Source: Buxus sempervirens
Taxonomy: Eukaryota > Streptophyta > Magnoliopsida > Buxales > Buxaceae
DNA: 64,000 nt
Assembly (NCBI GenBank): GCA_947561395.2
Contig: OX387189.1
Location: 27,404,329 to 27,468,328, forward strand
Reading direction: 5' to 3'
The notes under the pieces are model-generated. The model ran no database searches. It was not told the DNA's origin and worked only from the letters and a program-made list of their open reading frames with translations. The translations under genes and the position numbers were made by a program. The stretch's first letter is position 1; every line of letters starts with the position of its first letter. This document shows positions 36,426 through 47,300 of the stretch, one piece after another.

Positions 36426-37869
36426 AGTGGTACTCAACGGTAGTTCAATTTTTGGTATGCTCCAATTTCCGCCTCCTATCGCTTACTGGGCGCAAGTCAG
36501 CGCACCCTCCAAAAACTTGTAGAAGTTTCTAAATGTAAATTTGAGGTGGTTTTCCCAATTCTATGGTTTAAAAACTTGTCTGAAAGTTGGATTAAGAGAT
36601 TATAAACATGACTAAGTGTTTATAACTTGCTAGAACTACTCCATCAATTGTTAGTAGGATTTATTATGATTAAAGGTTAGAATTAAGGTGATTATTAAGT
36701 GAGTAAGTTGCTGGTTTGGCCCTATGAACTCATGGTTTGGATTGGTTCGTGCTTTTATTATTAATTTCTGTTTTGTGACACCTTCTAATTGGAGTTTTAT
36801 GAGATTTTAATATGCTGAGCAGAACTTGTAAAATGGTTTTCTTTAGTAAAGGTTTGTATTAAAGGTTTTTGATGGTTGTTCTTGGTTTTGGAAATTACGA
36901 TTAAAGTTTTATGAGTTATTGTTTTGGTTATGAGTGACTGGATGAGTTGTTTTGTGATGGTAATACCAGAGGTTGGTATATTTTGTTGCTACCAGAGGTT
37001 GGTTGGTGTGTGAATTGTCTTGTTTTGGTCTAGCTTGTTCCAGATCCTAGACTAAGCTTAGTAATGTAATGAGTTGCCTTTATTGTGGTAATTGCACGGC
37101 CATGAGTGTTGCCATGACTAGGGTAGAGCAGCCCGTGTTCCTTGTTAGGCCGGGTTGTCAATGCCGAAACCCAGAGTAGGCCGGCATTGGATGACGAAGT
37201 TCCTGGGTAGGCAGTTATTTCAGAGTTTCGTGTCTATGTTGACCGAACTATGTTTCAGAAGGCTTGGATGTCGCTCCGGCATGTAAATTACACAATACAA
37301 GTGAACTCCATGACATTGGCCACGCATGTATGGTTTATCATTGCTAGTTGGGTTTTGGTTTTATTCTAACATTAAGAACTTGTGATTTCCAACCGTATGA
37401 TCGTTCTTATTGGTTATTCGTGGTTGTTATATTATTCGTGGCATGTTTTAGAAATGTTATAAACTGTTTCTTCATGCATGTGTTACTTGCTAAGATATTC
37501 GTATCTCATTCCGTTTGTTTTGTTTTGTTTTCAAATACTCTCGGTGAGGACTCGTCTGCTGGGGTAGAGCCTGCTAATTTCTATCGGAGAGAGGATTATT
37601 ACTACCCTTAGTTACTGTAGGTCCTGGTTGTGATTTTGAAAACTATAGGATTTGTATTGGTTTACACTTAGTTGATATTAAATCTTGCTTAGAATTGTTA
37701 AACCTCATGTGGTTGGATTTTTCCACACTTAATAAATGAACTCTTATTTTCCGCACTCTAATGTATGTCCCACGTATCGTGTGGAGTTAGTGATTGAAAT
37801 GTGGCCCATACCTAACCTCCGTGAGACGTGTTATATCTTTATTGAATAACACGGATCCGGGGCGTTACA

Positions 37870-38045
37870 GGTGGTGGCAGCTGGTGGGTGGTGGTGGTGT
37901 CGGGTGGTAGTGGTGGTGGCGGCTAGTGGTGGTGGTGGTGGATGGTGGTTGGCAATGGTGGGTGTTGGTGGCGGGTGATGGTGGGTGGTGGTGGTGGTGG
38001 ATGGTGTTAGTGGTGGAGTGGGTAGGTGGTGTGAATAGTGATAAG
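37870..38045. repeat. (GGT)n-rich simple repeat, right part
   Basis: Continuation of the 32860-32966 array. It gives a His/Thr/Pro-rich minus-strand ORF that is not a gene. Confidence 0.85.
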
Positions 38046-38210
38046 TGATGGTGAATTTTCTTTTCTTTCAAAATTCTTACCTTTTTGGAGAGAAAATTTT
38101 TTACATTGGAGAGAAAATTTCATTTTCCTTTATCTAAACCAAACAAGAGAAAATAAAATTTTAGCATTTTCTTTTCTTTTCTTCCCAAATCTAGGGTTCC
38201 AAACACAGCC

Positions 38211-38824
38211 TAAAGGATTTTCTCTCTAGAATTCCCTTTCCAAAAGATTTTCTCTCTCTAGAATTTTATTTCTCTAGAGCAGTCCTCTTCTATTTCTGGA
38301 GTTTTCTATTTTGAACCTTTTCTCTCTCTAGAGCATCTCTATCTAGATTTTTACCTTCTCAGAAACTTCTCTCTGGATTTTATCTCTCTAGTGCACTCCT
38401 TTTTTCCTAAGACTTTTCTCTAACCTTCTCTCTATTCTCTCTCTTTCTCAAGTTTTCTCTCTTTAGAACATTTTCTGTATAGATTTTCTCTAAAGGATTC
38501 GCTTCTCGATCTCTCTAAATAATCTCTCCTTTTACAAATTTTTCTTTCTAGAACCTTCTCTCTCAAGTTTGCATTGGTGTTGTGGTTGCGCAGCTTGTGC
38601 CTATGGGCAAGTTTGAGCTCTGGTCTTTCATGTCCATCACAATTTGAGGCGTTACAGTAACAGACTCAATAGAAAATTTATAAAACCTAATAGCTTCTGA
38701 TCCTAACAACCTGACTGTATTGCTAAATTAGTCATTCTCAATGAAGAAGGTATGTTTATGGAATACTATAGACATGGGTTCAAAATCCTTGACCAACAAG
38801 CTATAGTCTCAGGCTAAGAAAATG

Positions 38825-38826
<2 letters not shown>
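38211..38826. other. CT-rich sequence with TCTCTCTAGAA motifs
   Basis: Many TCTCTCTAGAATTT variants (38215-38570), which continue the sequence left of the MITE. GAGGCGTTACAG at 38649 resembles a family C terminus but lacks a partner. No gene seen. Confidence 0.4.

Positions 38827-38868
<42 letters not shown>
38827..38868. repeat. (GA)n microsatellite
   Basis: About 20 uninterrupted GA units. Confidence 0.95.
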
Positions 38869-38870
<2 letters not shown>

Positions 38871-39610
38871 AGCTAAACAATTAAAACTTGGAGATGGCAG
38901 TTCTGGTATGACTTGTATACTTCCCTACGACTATTTGATAACCAAGTGTTTCTTTAAACAGTTTAGCCACGAATCTAGTCAATTCAAGTGATAAATAATT
39001 ATTGTTTGTAGATTTAGATGAAAAATTATAATAATATTACTGCTATGCCAGTTAGTTTGGGATAATTCACCTGGTTCAAATGACTAGTCTGGTGTAATTT
39101 TCACAAAGAAAAAGTTTCTTCATAATTCAGTTTGGCCCAGCATTCTTTTCACCCAACCAAGACCATAGAAGCGCCAGCCCATGAAAATGAATCATTGGAC
39201 TCCCATCTAAGGCTTGCAACGGTTCGGGTAAAATCAATAAAAAAAAACTGAACCGAATCTATTAGGGTCGGTTTTGGGTTGTCCTTAATGGTTTAGGTTT
39301 TATACTACATATATATAAATTTGGTTTCAATTTCAAGATCAAACATTGAATCAAACCAATTACATATATACACATGTTTAAGTCAGACCACCAAAACCTA
39401 TTAGGTTTGTATTAATCAATTTTGGTTCAGTTTCGGCCGATTTGGTTTATAGTATACACATATTGGTTTGGTTTCGGTTTTTTTCAAAACCCAAGGGTTG
39501 CCATCCATACTGCATCAAAAACTGCACCTCCTATTGGGTCTTGTGCACGTAATCTTTCCTATCCCTGAAACGGCTATTGGTTGCAGCATTAGCTAACCTC
39601 CAAGCATCCC

Positions 39611-39811
39611 ATGACATACTCTCAACTGTCTATAAACAAAGGCAGAAAAAGCTTCAAACCACTCTATAAACCTTCCAAATCCACCAAGCTATGGGGAGGT
39701 CTGTCTTTGGTGGTTCTCTCTTTCTATACTGTGATTATAACTCATAGGTTCATTTTTGCTGGTGGGGTTGTTGTAGTGAGAGACAGTGGGAGCAGTTGCA
39801 GCAATGGCTAG
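39611..39811 (+). CDS. Doubtful 66-residue ORF with one membrane segment
   Basis: ATG at 39611. The N-terminus is basic (SINKGRKSFKPLYKPSKSTK), followed by a hydrophobic stretch (LWGGLSLVVLSFYTVIITH), like the start of a type II membrane protein. The frame ends at TAG 39809, with no continuing exon recognised downstream. A second ATG frame at 39804 ends in CTCAAG|GTAAGG-like sequence, which could be a splice donor. Neither belongs to a family I recognise. Chance ORF is the main alternative. Confidence 0.2.
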   Translation: MTYSQLSINKGRKSFKPLYKPSKSTKLWGGLSLVVLSFYTVIITHRFIFAGGVVVVRDSGSSCSNG

Positions 39812-40122
39812 AGGGGCTCATCGATCCTTGCACTCCAAGTTTCTCAAGTAAGGCTTCCTAGTTCACCTTTTTTCATTTCCTCTCTCTTCTTCTTCTTCTT
39901 CAAAGCAAGATCTTACTAGGTCCTGTCAATAACTCAATAAAGGTCATGTCAAAGCAAGATCTTACTAGGTGTAGACAATTGGCAAACTAAACCTCTAATA
40001 TTTTTATGCAAAGTGACTGCACTTAAATTTGAATTCAATATTTTGTAATGACAGTTCAAGGCCTTTATCATCATACCAAGGTATTTTTTTATATTTAATC
40101 AGCAGGCCAAAATGATATCATA

Positions 40123-40124
<2 letters not shown>

Positions 40125-40157
<33 letters not shown>
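40125..40157. repeat. (AT)n microsatellite
   Basis: About 16 AT units within AT-rich sequence. Confidence 0.9.
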
Positions 40158-40159
<2 letters not shown>

Positions 40160-40847
40160 CATGCATCCTCCATCCTTGAAATTAAAAGAAAATGGAAAAA
40201 AAAATAATACCGGAATTGAGTAATTCCTCGATGTCCAAGAACCAATTTAGACATGATTTGTTTTTTGATTTGTAGGCCTTGCATGTATATATCATTGACA
40301 TTGTTCCTACCTGTATTTTAGTGATTTGGTACTTGGGAAATGGCAACTAGGTAGCAAGAGCACTCCCCATTAAGTATAGAGGAAACCAATATCAATGTTG
40401 GAGACTCGAAGAGTTTTCTTTTATTTATAGGCCTTGTATAAGGAATGCTTTTACATAATTTTGCTTAGTAAATCCCAAATCCAAGCCCACTTTTACTGGC
40501 ATGAAATCCCAGCATTTGCATATATTGTAAAAAAAAAAAGGAAAGAAGTATTCAAAAATTTACATTAAGTTTGGGTCAAACTGAACCCAACTTAAACTAA
40601 AATAATAACGTTCTAGGTTTGGCTTAATGAGTTTGGGTTAGGATGGGCCATTGAGGAGTTCGGCCTAATAAATCTTAGATTAAGTTGAGCCCAAACTCTT
40701 TATAACCCGACCCAACCCACCCTACCTCCAGCTTTACTTAGCATTGCCTGTCATGCCAAAAGAAATGCCACATGCAAAGCTACAAATTGTTCCAATCTTC
40801 TGTAAAGTCACTTATATCTATTTTTCCTTTTTTTTCTTTCCTTCTTA

Positions 40848-41135
40848 ATGGCTGGACAAAACTTACAAAGAGGAGTGATGAAAAAGAGCTATCACTACCA
40901 CTGGGAGAACAGGTCGAATGAGTTGCCTATGACAATGAGGATGGAGGAAGAGAACAGCGGCAACATGGACGATCATGATAAGATGATGTGGGTCCCACAT
41001 AAAATGACGGGAATCTATTATCCCAAGGGCCATGAGAAAGTGATGCAGGACATCCCAAATGGAGCAACCAACTACACGGAGGTTCACTGGCTTTCATGCC
41101 GTGACGATGTAATCGAACGTCTCTCCGCTGAATAA
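40848..41135 (+). CDS. Small His/Met-rich protein with LEA_3-like motif
   Basis: A single-exon 95-residue frame, ATG 40848 to TAA 41133. The N-terminal half is charged and rich in His, Met, Glu and Asn, with no signal peptide or membrane segment. Residues about 48-65 read WVPHKMTGIYYPKGHEKV. This resembles the WVP-P-TG-Y-P-G core that I recall from plant LEA_3/Lea5-type and related small stress or seed-maturation proteins. The C-terminal HWLSC segment resembles the YWLR ending of the same plant group. An AATAAAAAATAAT stretch follows the stop and may serve polyadenylation. The role is inferred (stress- or desiccation-related small protein) and the family match is from memory, not a search. 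A Helitron starts 133 bp past the stop. Confidence 0.6.
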   Translation: MAGQNLQRGVMKKSYHYHWENRSNELPMTMRMEEENSGNMDDHDKMMWVPHKMTGIYYPKGHEKVMQDIPNGATNYTEVHWLSCRDDVIERLSAE

Positions 41136-41267
41136 AAAATAATGTTCTATTTTTATTTCAAGACTTGTGTAAGGGGGAAAAATGACGGAAAAAGGGTCTT
41201 GATATATGGTGTGCAGAATAAACGCAATAAATTAATGAAATGGAAATTAACTCATCATTTATCTATA

Positions 41268-41929
41268 TCTATACCATATACAAAGAGAACACAGGCTTGA
41301 AAAGTGTCTAGAAAGAAAATCCTTTTTAACCACAATAACCTTATAAACCATTATAAGTTTACTAATAAAAGGGAATAATTGTCTTATCCAATTATTATCA
41401 CCTCCATTGATCTCTCATCCATAATAACAAGCATAACCCCTTTGCTCTCCCTAACACCCCAAATCAAGAAGACCCTGAGTATAAGGTAATTCCCACTTGC
41501 CATTCCAATCTATATACGACCTTCCATGACACCTTGATGTTCCCTGCTAAATAAATTTGAAAGTAAAAGGAGAGCCAATCCTCTTAAATCTTCCATCTGC
41601 CTCATGAGTGACACGTGCGCTAGAGTTAATTTAGGAAATTAAAATGCAAAGGAAAGCTTGTCAATCCAAGGGAGTATGTATATTAATCTCATTGGAGATT
41701 GATACAAGAGGCTGATGGAAGATCTGAGAGGAATTGCTCCCAAGTAAAACAACCATTCAACTCGTCATTCGAGAACCGATGTGTGGTTAAGATACCCTCC
41801 ACGGTCATGATAAGATGATAACTCCTTTTCTTTTTTTGGTAATGATGATAACTCCTTTTCTTTTGCTATGCGATAGCATACATAACATTTATGTGTGAAT
41901 CACGTGCATTGCACATGCCTTTCCACTAG
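41268..41929 (+). mobile_element. Non-autonomous Helitron, 662 bp
   Basis: 5' end TCTATACCATATACAAAGAG follows an A (41267). 3' end is a short hairpin (CGTGCATTGCACATG) followed by a CTAG end at 41926-41929 and then T (41930), so the insertion lies between A and T as Helitrons do. No target duplication and no coding sequence are expected or seen. ATAACTCCTTTTCTTTT occurs twice internally (near 41820 and 41845). Confidence 0.65.
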
Positions 41930-42084
41930 TTATTATAAAAGGGTTCGCCTTCTCGACAGCTATTAGCTAGGCAGAGTCCCTTCCTTTTTTATATTGACAT
42001 CTATATCCCATGAATAAAACTAGAATCTTACACTTATATGCTAGAGAATGTTACTTAAAGAGGCCCTCCCTTTTCTCCATATTT

Positions 42085-42255
42085 ACTTATATCTTCAAAT
42101 TTATTACTTACATCCATGTATAATTAATATGCATGTGCCACCCACTAGTACTTATAAAAGGATACTTATAATACTTACGTTTATCTTCAAAGTAATTACT
42201 TACATCCACGTATTATTAATACGCATGTGCCACCCACTTGTACTTATAAAATGAT
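42085..42255. repeat. Tandem duplication, about 85 bp x2
   Basis: Both units contain ATTACTTACATCCA(T/C)GTAT, then ATGCATGTGCCACCCACT/ACGCATGTGCCACCCACT and GTACTTATAAAA. A few differences separate the two copies. Confidence 0.85.
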
Positions 42256-42965
42256 ATTTATGCAAGGGAACGAAATTTTATTTGTAAACTAAAACAGATA
42301 ATCTTTGCACACATAAACTTTCGTGCACTCCACATGTACACCACCTAGACACGCATGGAAAAATTAGTGTCGACGCTTCTAAATGTATACAATTTCTAAA
42401 TCTGAACTTTATTTTTCTAATGATCGAACCTGGTGATGTTGAGACATATTTGGCTTTGACACTATGGCTGTGTTTGGATGTTGGGAAAATGTGTCCTTTA
42501 AAGAACAGGGTCTTCCTACTCATCCATTGGGTTGAAATCCCATGCCAGTCCAACCCATGTCTTGAAAACCAGAAAAGTCTGGCCAGTTCAACCAGTTGAA
42601 CCAGGAACAACCACAGCCACCCCATGAATGGGTCCAGATAATAAACACTCATCCAATTAAGCTAAAATTATAATAATATTCCAATTGACCAGCCCAAAAA
42701 CAGGGCTCTTTTGATTTAAAGGTGTTGGGTTTCTTCTGAAACGGGAAGGAAGAAAATGGAAATTATAAGAAAAGAAGGTACACAAGTAACATAATAAAGA
42801 TCCTTTTATATACACACATCATTGACATGCATAAATTGATCTTTCAATGGGAAAAGAGGGAGAAATACAAGGATTTACCCAGAAAAATACAAAAAAAATT
42901 AGAATACAGAGCACAGATAGAGTCAAAACAAAGAGATCTGGAACGACATATTCACATGATGAAGA
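42256..42965. other. 3' flank of ALWAYS EARLY gene
   Basis: Non-coding. The part next to the TRIM (to about 42820) probably belongs to the 3' UTR of the minus-strand gene. TGGCTGTGTTTGGATG at 42464 resembles the Tourist-like MITE terminus at 32687, but no partner end was found. Confidence 0.4.
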
Positions 42966-43279
42966 TGTTGAAAGCCCAACAACACATAAGAGGAGGGGCC
43001 TCAACCTTAAAACTTAGGCATTAAGGTGAGGGAAATCCATCTCTTATATGGTGGGTGAAAGAATGGTGAATTCCCAATGTGGGACAAATTCCAACAGCCC
43101 CCCTCACGCTGGCAGCACAGCGTGGACACGGGTTAGGCTTTGATACCATGTTGAAAGCCCAACAACACATAAGAGGAGGGGCCTCAACCTTAAAACTTAG
43201 GCATTAAGGTGAGGGAAATCCATCTCTTATATGGTGGGTGAAAGAATGGTGAATTCCCAATGTGGGACAAATTCCAACA
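42966..43279 (-). mobile_element. TRIM/SMART-type miniature LTR element, 314 bp, whole, TSD GAAGA
   Basis: Two 131-bp LTRs (42966-43096 and 43149-43279) are identical by eye, flanking 52 bp of internal sequence. On the minus strand the LTR starts TGTTGGAATTTGTCCCACAT, a start typical of plant TRIMs. The internal part opens with TGGTATCAAAGCC (initiator-tRNA-Met primer site) and closes with a GTGAGGGGGGC purine tract. GAAGA flanks both ends (42961-42965, 43280-43284). It is non-coding by nature and very young. It sits in the 3' UTR of ALWAYS EARLY, 33 bp past the stop. Confidence 0.92.
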
Positions 43280-43312
43280 GAAGACTATGGTTAAATAGGT
43301 GGGTTTGAAGCC

Positions 43313-43477
43313 TCAGGTTGGTATTAAAGCCAATATCTGGGTCTTGATCATTCCCATGCACATTTGCATCTCTTTGTAAATAGAACTGTTCTGAGAACAG
43401 CATGGTTTCAGGCTTGTAACAGCAGAGTCCAATATCTGGGCAACCTCTGCCGGTGGGTACTGTCGTTCCATGCATGT
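43313..43477 (-). CDS. ALY: ALWAYS EARLY terminal exon
   Basis: Acceptor CAG at 43480-43478, then 54 codons and a TGA (43315-43313). The peptide begins [20 protein letters not shown] and ends [13 protein letters not shown], the invariant C-terminus of plant ALY proteins. The frame is open and enters at phase 0, matching the preceding exon. The 3' UTR that follows contains the TRIM insertion. Confidence 0.9.
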   Translation of the reverse strand, partial: TCMERQYPPAEVAQILDSAVTSLKPCCSQNSSIYKEMQMCMGMIKTQILALIPT

Positions 43478-43757
43478 CTGTATTTTTCCAGCAAAAATGA
43501 TAATTAGTATTGACAGGTACGAAAATATTTAACATCTAAGGAGTAATTAAGCCATAAAATGCCAGCTAAAGAAGTATGGAGGCCTCTGCCAAAGTATTTG
43601 ATTGGGGGAAACGCAAGGAAATAACACTGGAAAATATGAACTGACAGACAGGTCGAACTTGTCTGGTTTAGATATTTGAGATTCTGTTGAACAAGGTAGT
43701 CAACGACAACATTCTACGTGCATTAATGTATTTTTAGAAACTAGTACTTCACTTTAC

Positions 43758-44057
43758 CTGAATCATGAGCATAGTTGCTACACATGATGAGAGTAGTTCT
43801 CCGACTAAGCATGCTTCAGTTTGATTTGAATCATTGTTCAGTTCTGAATAAAGTGTGTGACTATTGGGCAGTTGTTCGGATATGCAGGATACTGGCTGAT
43901 CATGATAAACTGAAGTCGTATGGACTCGATCTGAAGGTGCAGAGGATACAATAGCTGCCATTCCCGAATCAGCTCCAATATGCCGATTGTTTGTCATACA
44001 TAAAGCCTGTCTAATCTTCATCAAAGCATCTTCGCCATCCCTTGATGACAGAATTGC
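43758..44057 (-). CDS. ALY: ALWAYS EARLY internal exon
   Basis: Exactly 100 codons, phase 0 at both ends. Acceptor CTTTCAG precedes it and donor CAG|GTAAAG follows. The peptide starts AILSSRDGEDALMKIRQAL and ends LLSSCVATMLMIQ, matching the ALY region in which a GEDA helix is followed by a variable Ser/Asn-rich linker and an SCVATMLMIQ segment. The frame is open. It lies directly downstream of the intron that holds the copia element. Confidence 0.88.
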
Positions 44058-44105
44058 CTGAAAGAGTTACCAATTCATTAATAATGTGATCAAGTGTGCA
44101 CTATC

Positions 44106-44395
44106 TGTTGAGAAGAGAAGGTTGAGTTAGTTAAAGATACCTGTAATCAGCAAGTTGATGTTGTGGAGTCTCTTGTACAGATGTAAAGTTAGTTAGAATA
44201 ACAGAACAGAATATCTAGAACATTCTGTAGAATCTTTTCTTTTACTTAATTTGCTGTTGTATAGTAAATATAAATACCAGTTATACTCTCATTGAATTAG
44301 TGAACAGAGAATTCAGTTCTTTCATCTTCCTTGAAGTTCTCTCTGCACCTTTTCTTAAGGTTCCTCTGTTCTTCATCTTTGAGGCATTTTCTTCA
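44106..44395 (+). repeat. Copia 5' LTR
   Basis: TGTTGAGAAG...TTTTCTTCA, 290 bp, followed directly by the primer-binding site. A TATA-like ATATAAATACC lies near 44268. Confidence 0.93.
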
Positions 44396-47300
44396 TGGTA
44401 TCAAAGCAGTGATGTCAACTTCTGCAAATACCTCTTCCGATGCATCTGGACATGATGGTGCAACCAACAATTCAGTCACAGCTGCAGATCCCACTGCTGA
44501 TCCCACTGCTGATCCGTTTTTTCTGCAAAGTGACACTCCAGGTATGAATCTGGTTTCCAAGATTCTGACAAGTGACAACTATCATGCCTGGAATAGATCA
44601 ATTATTGTAGCCCTTAGTGCTAAGAACAAACTCGGCTCTTCATCGATGGATCTATTTCTCAGACATCTGTTGATGATCCAACTTACAAATTGTGGAAGCG
44701 TGGTAATGACATGGTAATTTCATGGATCTTGAACTCTCTTTCTGGAGACATTTCATCAAGTGTGTTGTATATGAAATCAGCCAGGGATATGTGGCTTGAT
44801 CTTGAGGATAGGTTTTCTCAAACCAATGCTCCACGCATTTTTCAATTGAAACAATCCATCTCCAACCTCACACAGGAGCAAAACCCTGTTAGTGACTAGT
44901 TCACCCAACTCAAAACCTTGTGGGATGAGCTAATGAATTACCGTTCCATACCTGAGATGCCTACTAATGCACATAAGATTCTCTTAGAATATCAGAATGA
45001 AGATTACGTGATGAAATTCTTGATGGGACTCAATGATTCTTTTGGACACATAAGGGGACAGATTCTGTTAATTCATCCACTACCACCTATAAACAAAGTT
45101 TTCTCACTTATCATTCAAGAGGAAAGACATCGAGAAATTTTTTCTTTTGCACCTGTGTCTCCTGATGCAATTGCTATGTTGAGTAAGAACACTGGAAGGC
45201 CACCTGCCAACAGAATTTTCGTAGAAAGGAGAGGCCTCTGTGTTCCCATTGTGGAATGTTGGGACACATTGCAGACAAATGTTACAAACTCCATGGTTAC
45301 CCTACTGGGTACAACCCAAGCCAAGAAGCCAACCTACTGCTGCCTCAGTGAATCAAATGGCTGTAGCAACCAATGTGACCAGCCAGGGGAGGTTCTGGTG
45401 CTTCCTTTCTCACAGGAGCAATTCAAACAGCTTTTGACTATTATGCAACCACCTCAGCCCACAGCTGGACAGGTTACAGGTCCTAAACTAAGGATCATTT
45501 ATTCACCAATATGGCAGGTATATCGACATGCTCATCTGCTTCATTTGAAAATGATAAAACTGAGATTACATGGATTATTGATACGGGTGCCACTGACCAC
45601 ATGGTAAACTCGGTGGAATGTCTTTCCACCATTACTTCTAGAATTAACACATCACTCAAACTTCCTAATGGTATGCTAAACCCTGTCACCCAAATTGGTA
45701 CCATTCAGATTACACCTAATCTAGTTCTAACGGATGTTTTGGTGGTACCTTCATTTGCCTTCAATTTAATCTCTGCTAGCAAGCTATTGCAGTCCCTTGA
45801 TTGTTGTTTGATTTTCCTTGGCCACCATTGTTTTTTTCAGGACCTACAAACTTGGAGGACGATTGGATTGGGTGAGGAAAAGGCAGGTCTCTATCATTTG
45901 CTAAAGAAACCTAAAGCCCTAAATGCTGTTCAATCATCAACTGCACAAAGCTGTCAACAATCCTTTGATATATGGCACTACAGGCTTGGCCACTTGTCAA
46001 CTTCTAGATTAAATCTCCTTAGTAAAAGCATTCCTGATGTAAAAACTAATCATTTTGGTCCTTGTTTAGTCTGTCCTCTTGCCAAACAGCAGAAGTTACC
46101 TTTTCAAGTTTCACAAACTCAATCTGTAAAACCTTTTGAGCTAATACATAGCAATATTTGGGGCCCTTTTTCAATCAAGTCTCTTACGGGTGCCCACTAT
46201 TTTCTCACAATTGTAGATGATCATTCTCAATGTACTTGGACCTACTTGATGCAATCTAAGTCTCAAGTTCGGCATTATCTTGAACTTTTCTTTGCCTTAG
46301 TTGAAACCCAATTTCATTCTAAGATTCAGTGTATTAGGACTGATAATGGAGCTGAATTTGACATGCCACAATTTTATCATTCAAAAGGAGTTTTACACCA
46401 GAAAATTTGTGTCCATACACCTCAACAAAATGGTGTGGTTGAAAGAAAACACCAACATTTGCTAAGTGTTGCAAGGGCACTTTGTTTTCGAGCATCTTTA
46501 CCTTTAAAGTTTTGGGGGGAGTGTGTGTTGACTGCCACACACATCATTAACAGATTCCCACTCCGAATCTTGGAGAAAAAAGTCCTTTTGAACTGTTATA
46601 CAACAAGCCTCCAACCTATTCCCACTTGAAAGTTTTTGCATGCCTTTGTTATGCTTCAACCATTTCTCATGGAAGGTCAAAATTTGCCCCTCATGCCATT
46701 CCTTGTATCTTCATTGGTTATACCTGTGGTGTGAAGGGTTTTAAACTCTACAACTTAGAAACTCATGAAACATTGGTCTCTAGAAATGTTGTTTTCCATG
46801 AAACTGTTTTTCCCTTTCAAAAATCCACTGATATGCCTCTTGCACCAGTTCATGCCACTTCAGCTCCTTTATCACAAACTGTTCTACCAATTTCTTCTTC
46901 AGATGATGGTTCTACTTTCCCACCTGTTATATCTCAGCCAAGGACAGACACTACTGGTCCTAATTCTCCTAGTGACCATGCTCATTTATCTCCCAATGAT
47001 CATGGTGATTTCCCTACTCAAACAACTTCTGTTTCTCCTGTTGTTGAGCTTAGGAGATCCACCAGATCAGTTAAACAACCCTCCTACCTTAAGGATTACC
47101 AATGTTCACTGCTTCATCCCTCACACCAGTCCATCACCTCCTCCGTGACAAGTTCAGGTAAAGCTTATGATATTTCACCTTATTTGTCCTTTTCAAATTT
47201 ATCTCCTGCACACCAAGCCTTTACTTCCTCCATTTCATCACTTAATGAACCAAAAGGCTTTGCTGAAGCAGTCACACAGCCTGAGTGGCAAGAAGCCATG

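Larger units (their letters stand above)
32967..37869 (+). mobile_element. Family C LTR, TSD GGTGG, carrying a family B insertion
   Basis: Starts TGTAAGATCTCGAATTTTGG at 32967 and ends GGATCCGGGGCGTTACA at 37869. GGTGG lies at both flanks, although the host is a GGT repeat, so the duplication is only partly informative. Removing the nested B copy leaves about 2.49 kb, the family's LTR length. It contains GGCCGGCATTGG.../GAGTAGGC units at 37140-37240. Confidence 0.65.
32687..38210. mobile_element. Tourist-like (PIF/Harbinger) MITE, split by nested LTRs, TSD TAA
   Basis: Left GGCTGTGTTTTGAGCCTTGG and right (reversed) GGCTGTGTTTGGAACCCTAG are terminal inverted repeats. TAA flanks both (32684-32686, 38211-38213), the target preference of PIF/Harbinger elements. 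Without the insertion it is about 615 bp. Subterminal AAAGAAAAGAAAA/TTTTCTTTTCTTTT pairs and a GGT-rich core are also inverted or symmetric. Confidence 0.65.
38869..40847. other. Intergenic region, one doubtful exon-like ORF
   Basis: The only coding-like stretch is 39611-39811. The rest includes GGTTTGGTTTCGG simple motifs (39220-39490) and an (AT)n tract at 40125-40157. No transposon termini recognised. Confidence 0.5.

Noticed and set aside
38640-38660. GAGGCGTTACAG as another family C end
   Set aside because: No partner terminus or flanking duplication. Could be chance.
39220-39500. Possible MITE with GGTTCGG/CCGAACC motifs
   Set aside because: Simple GGTTTGG-type repeats with no clear paired ends or target duplication.
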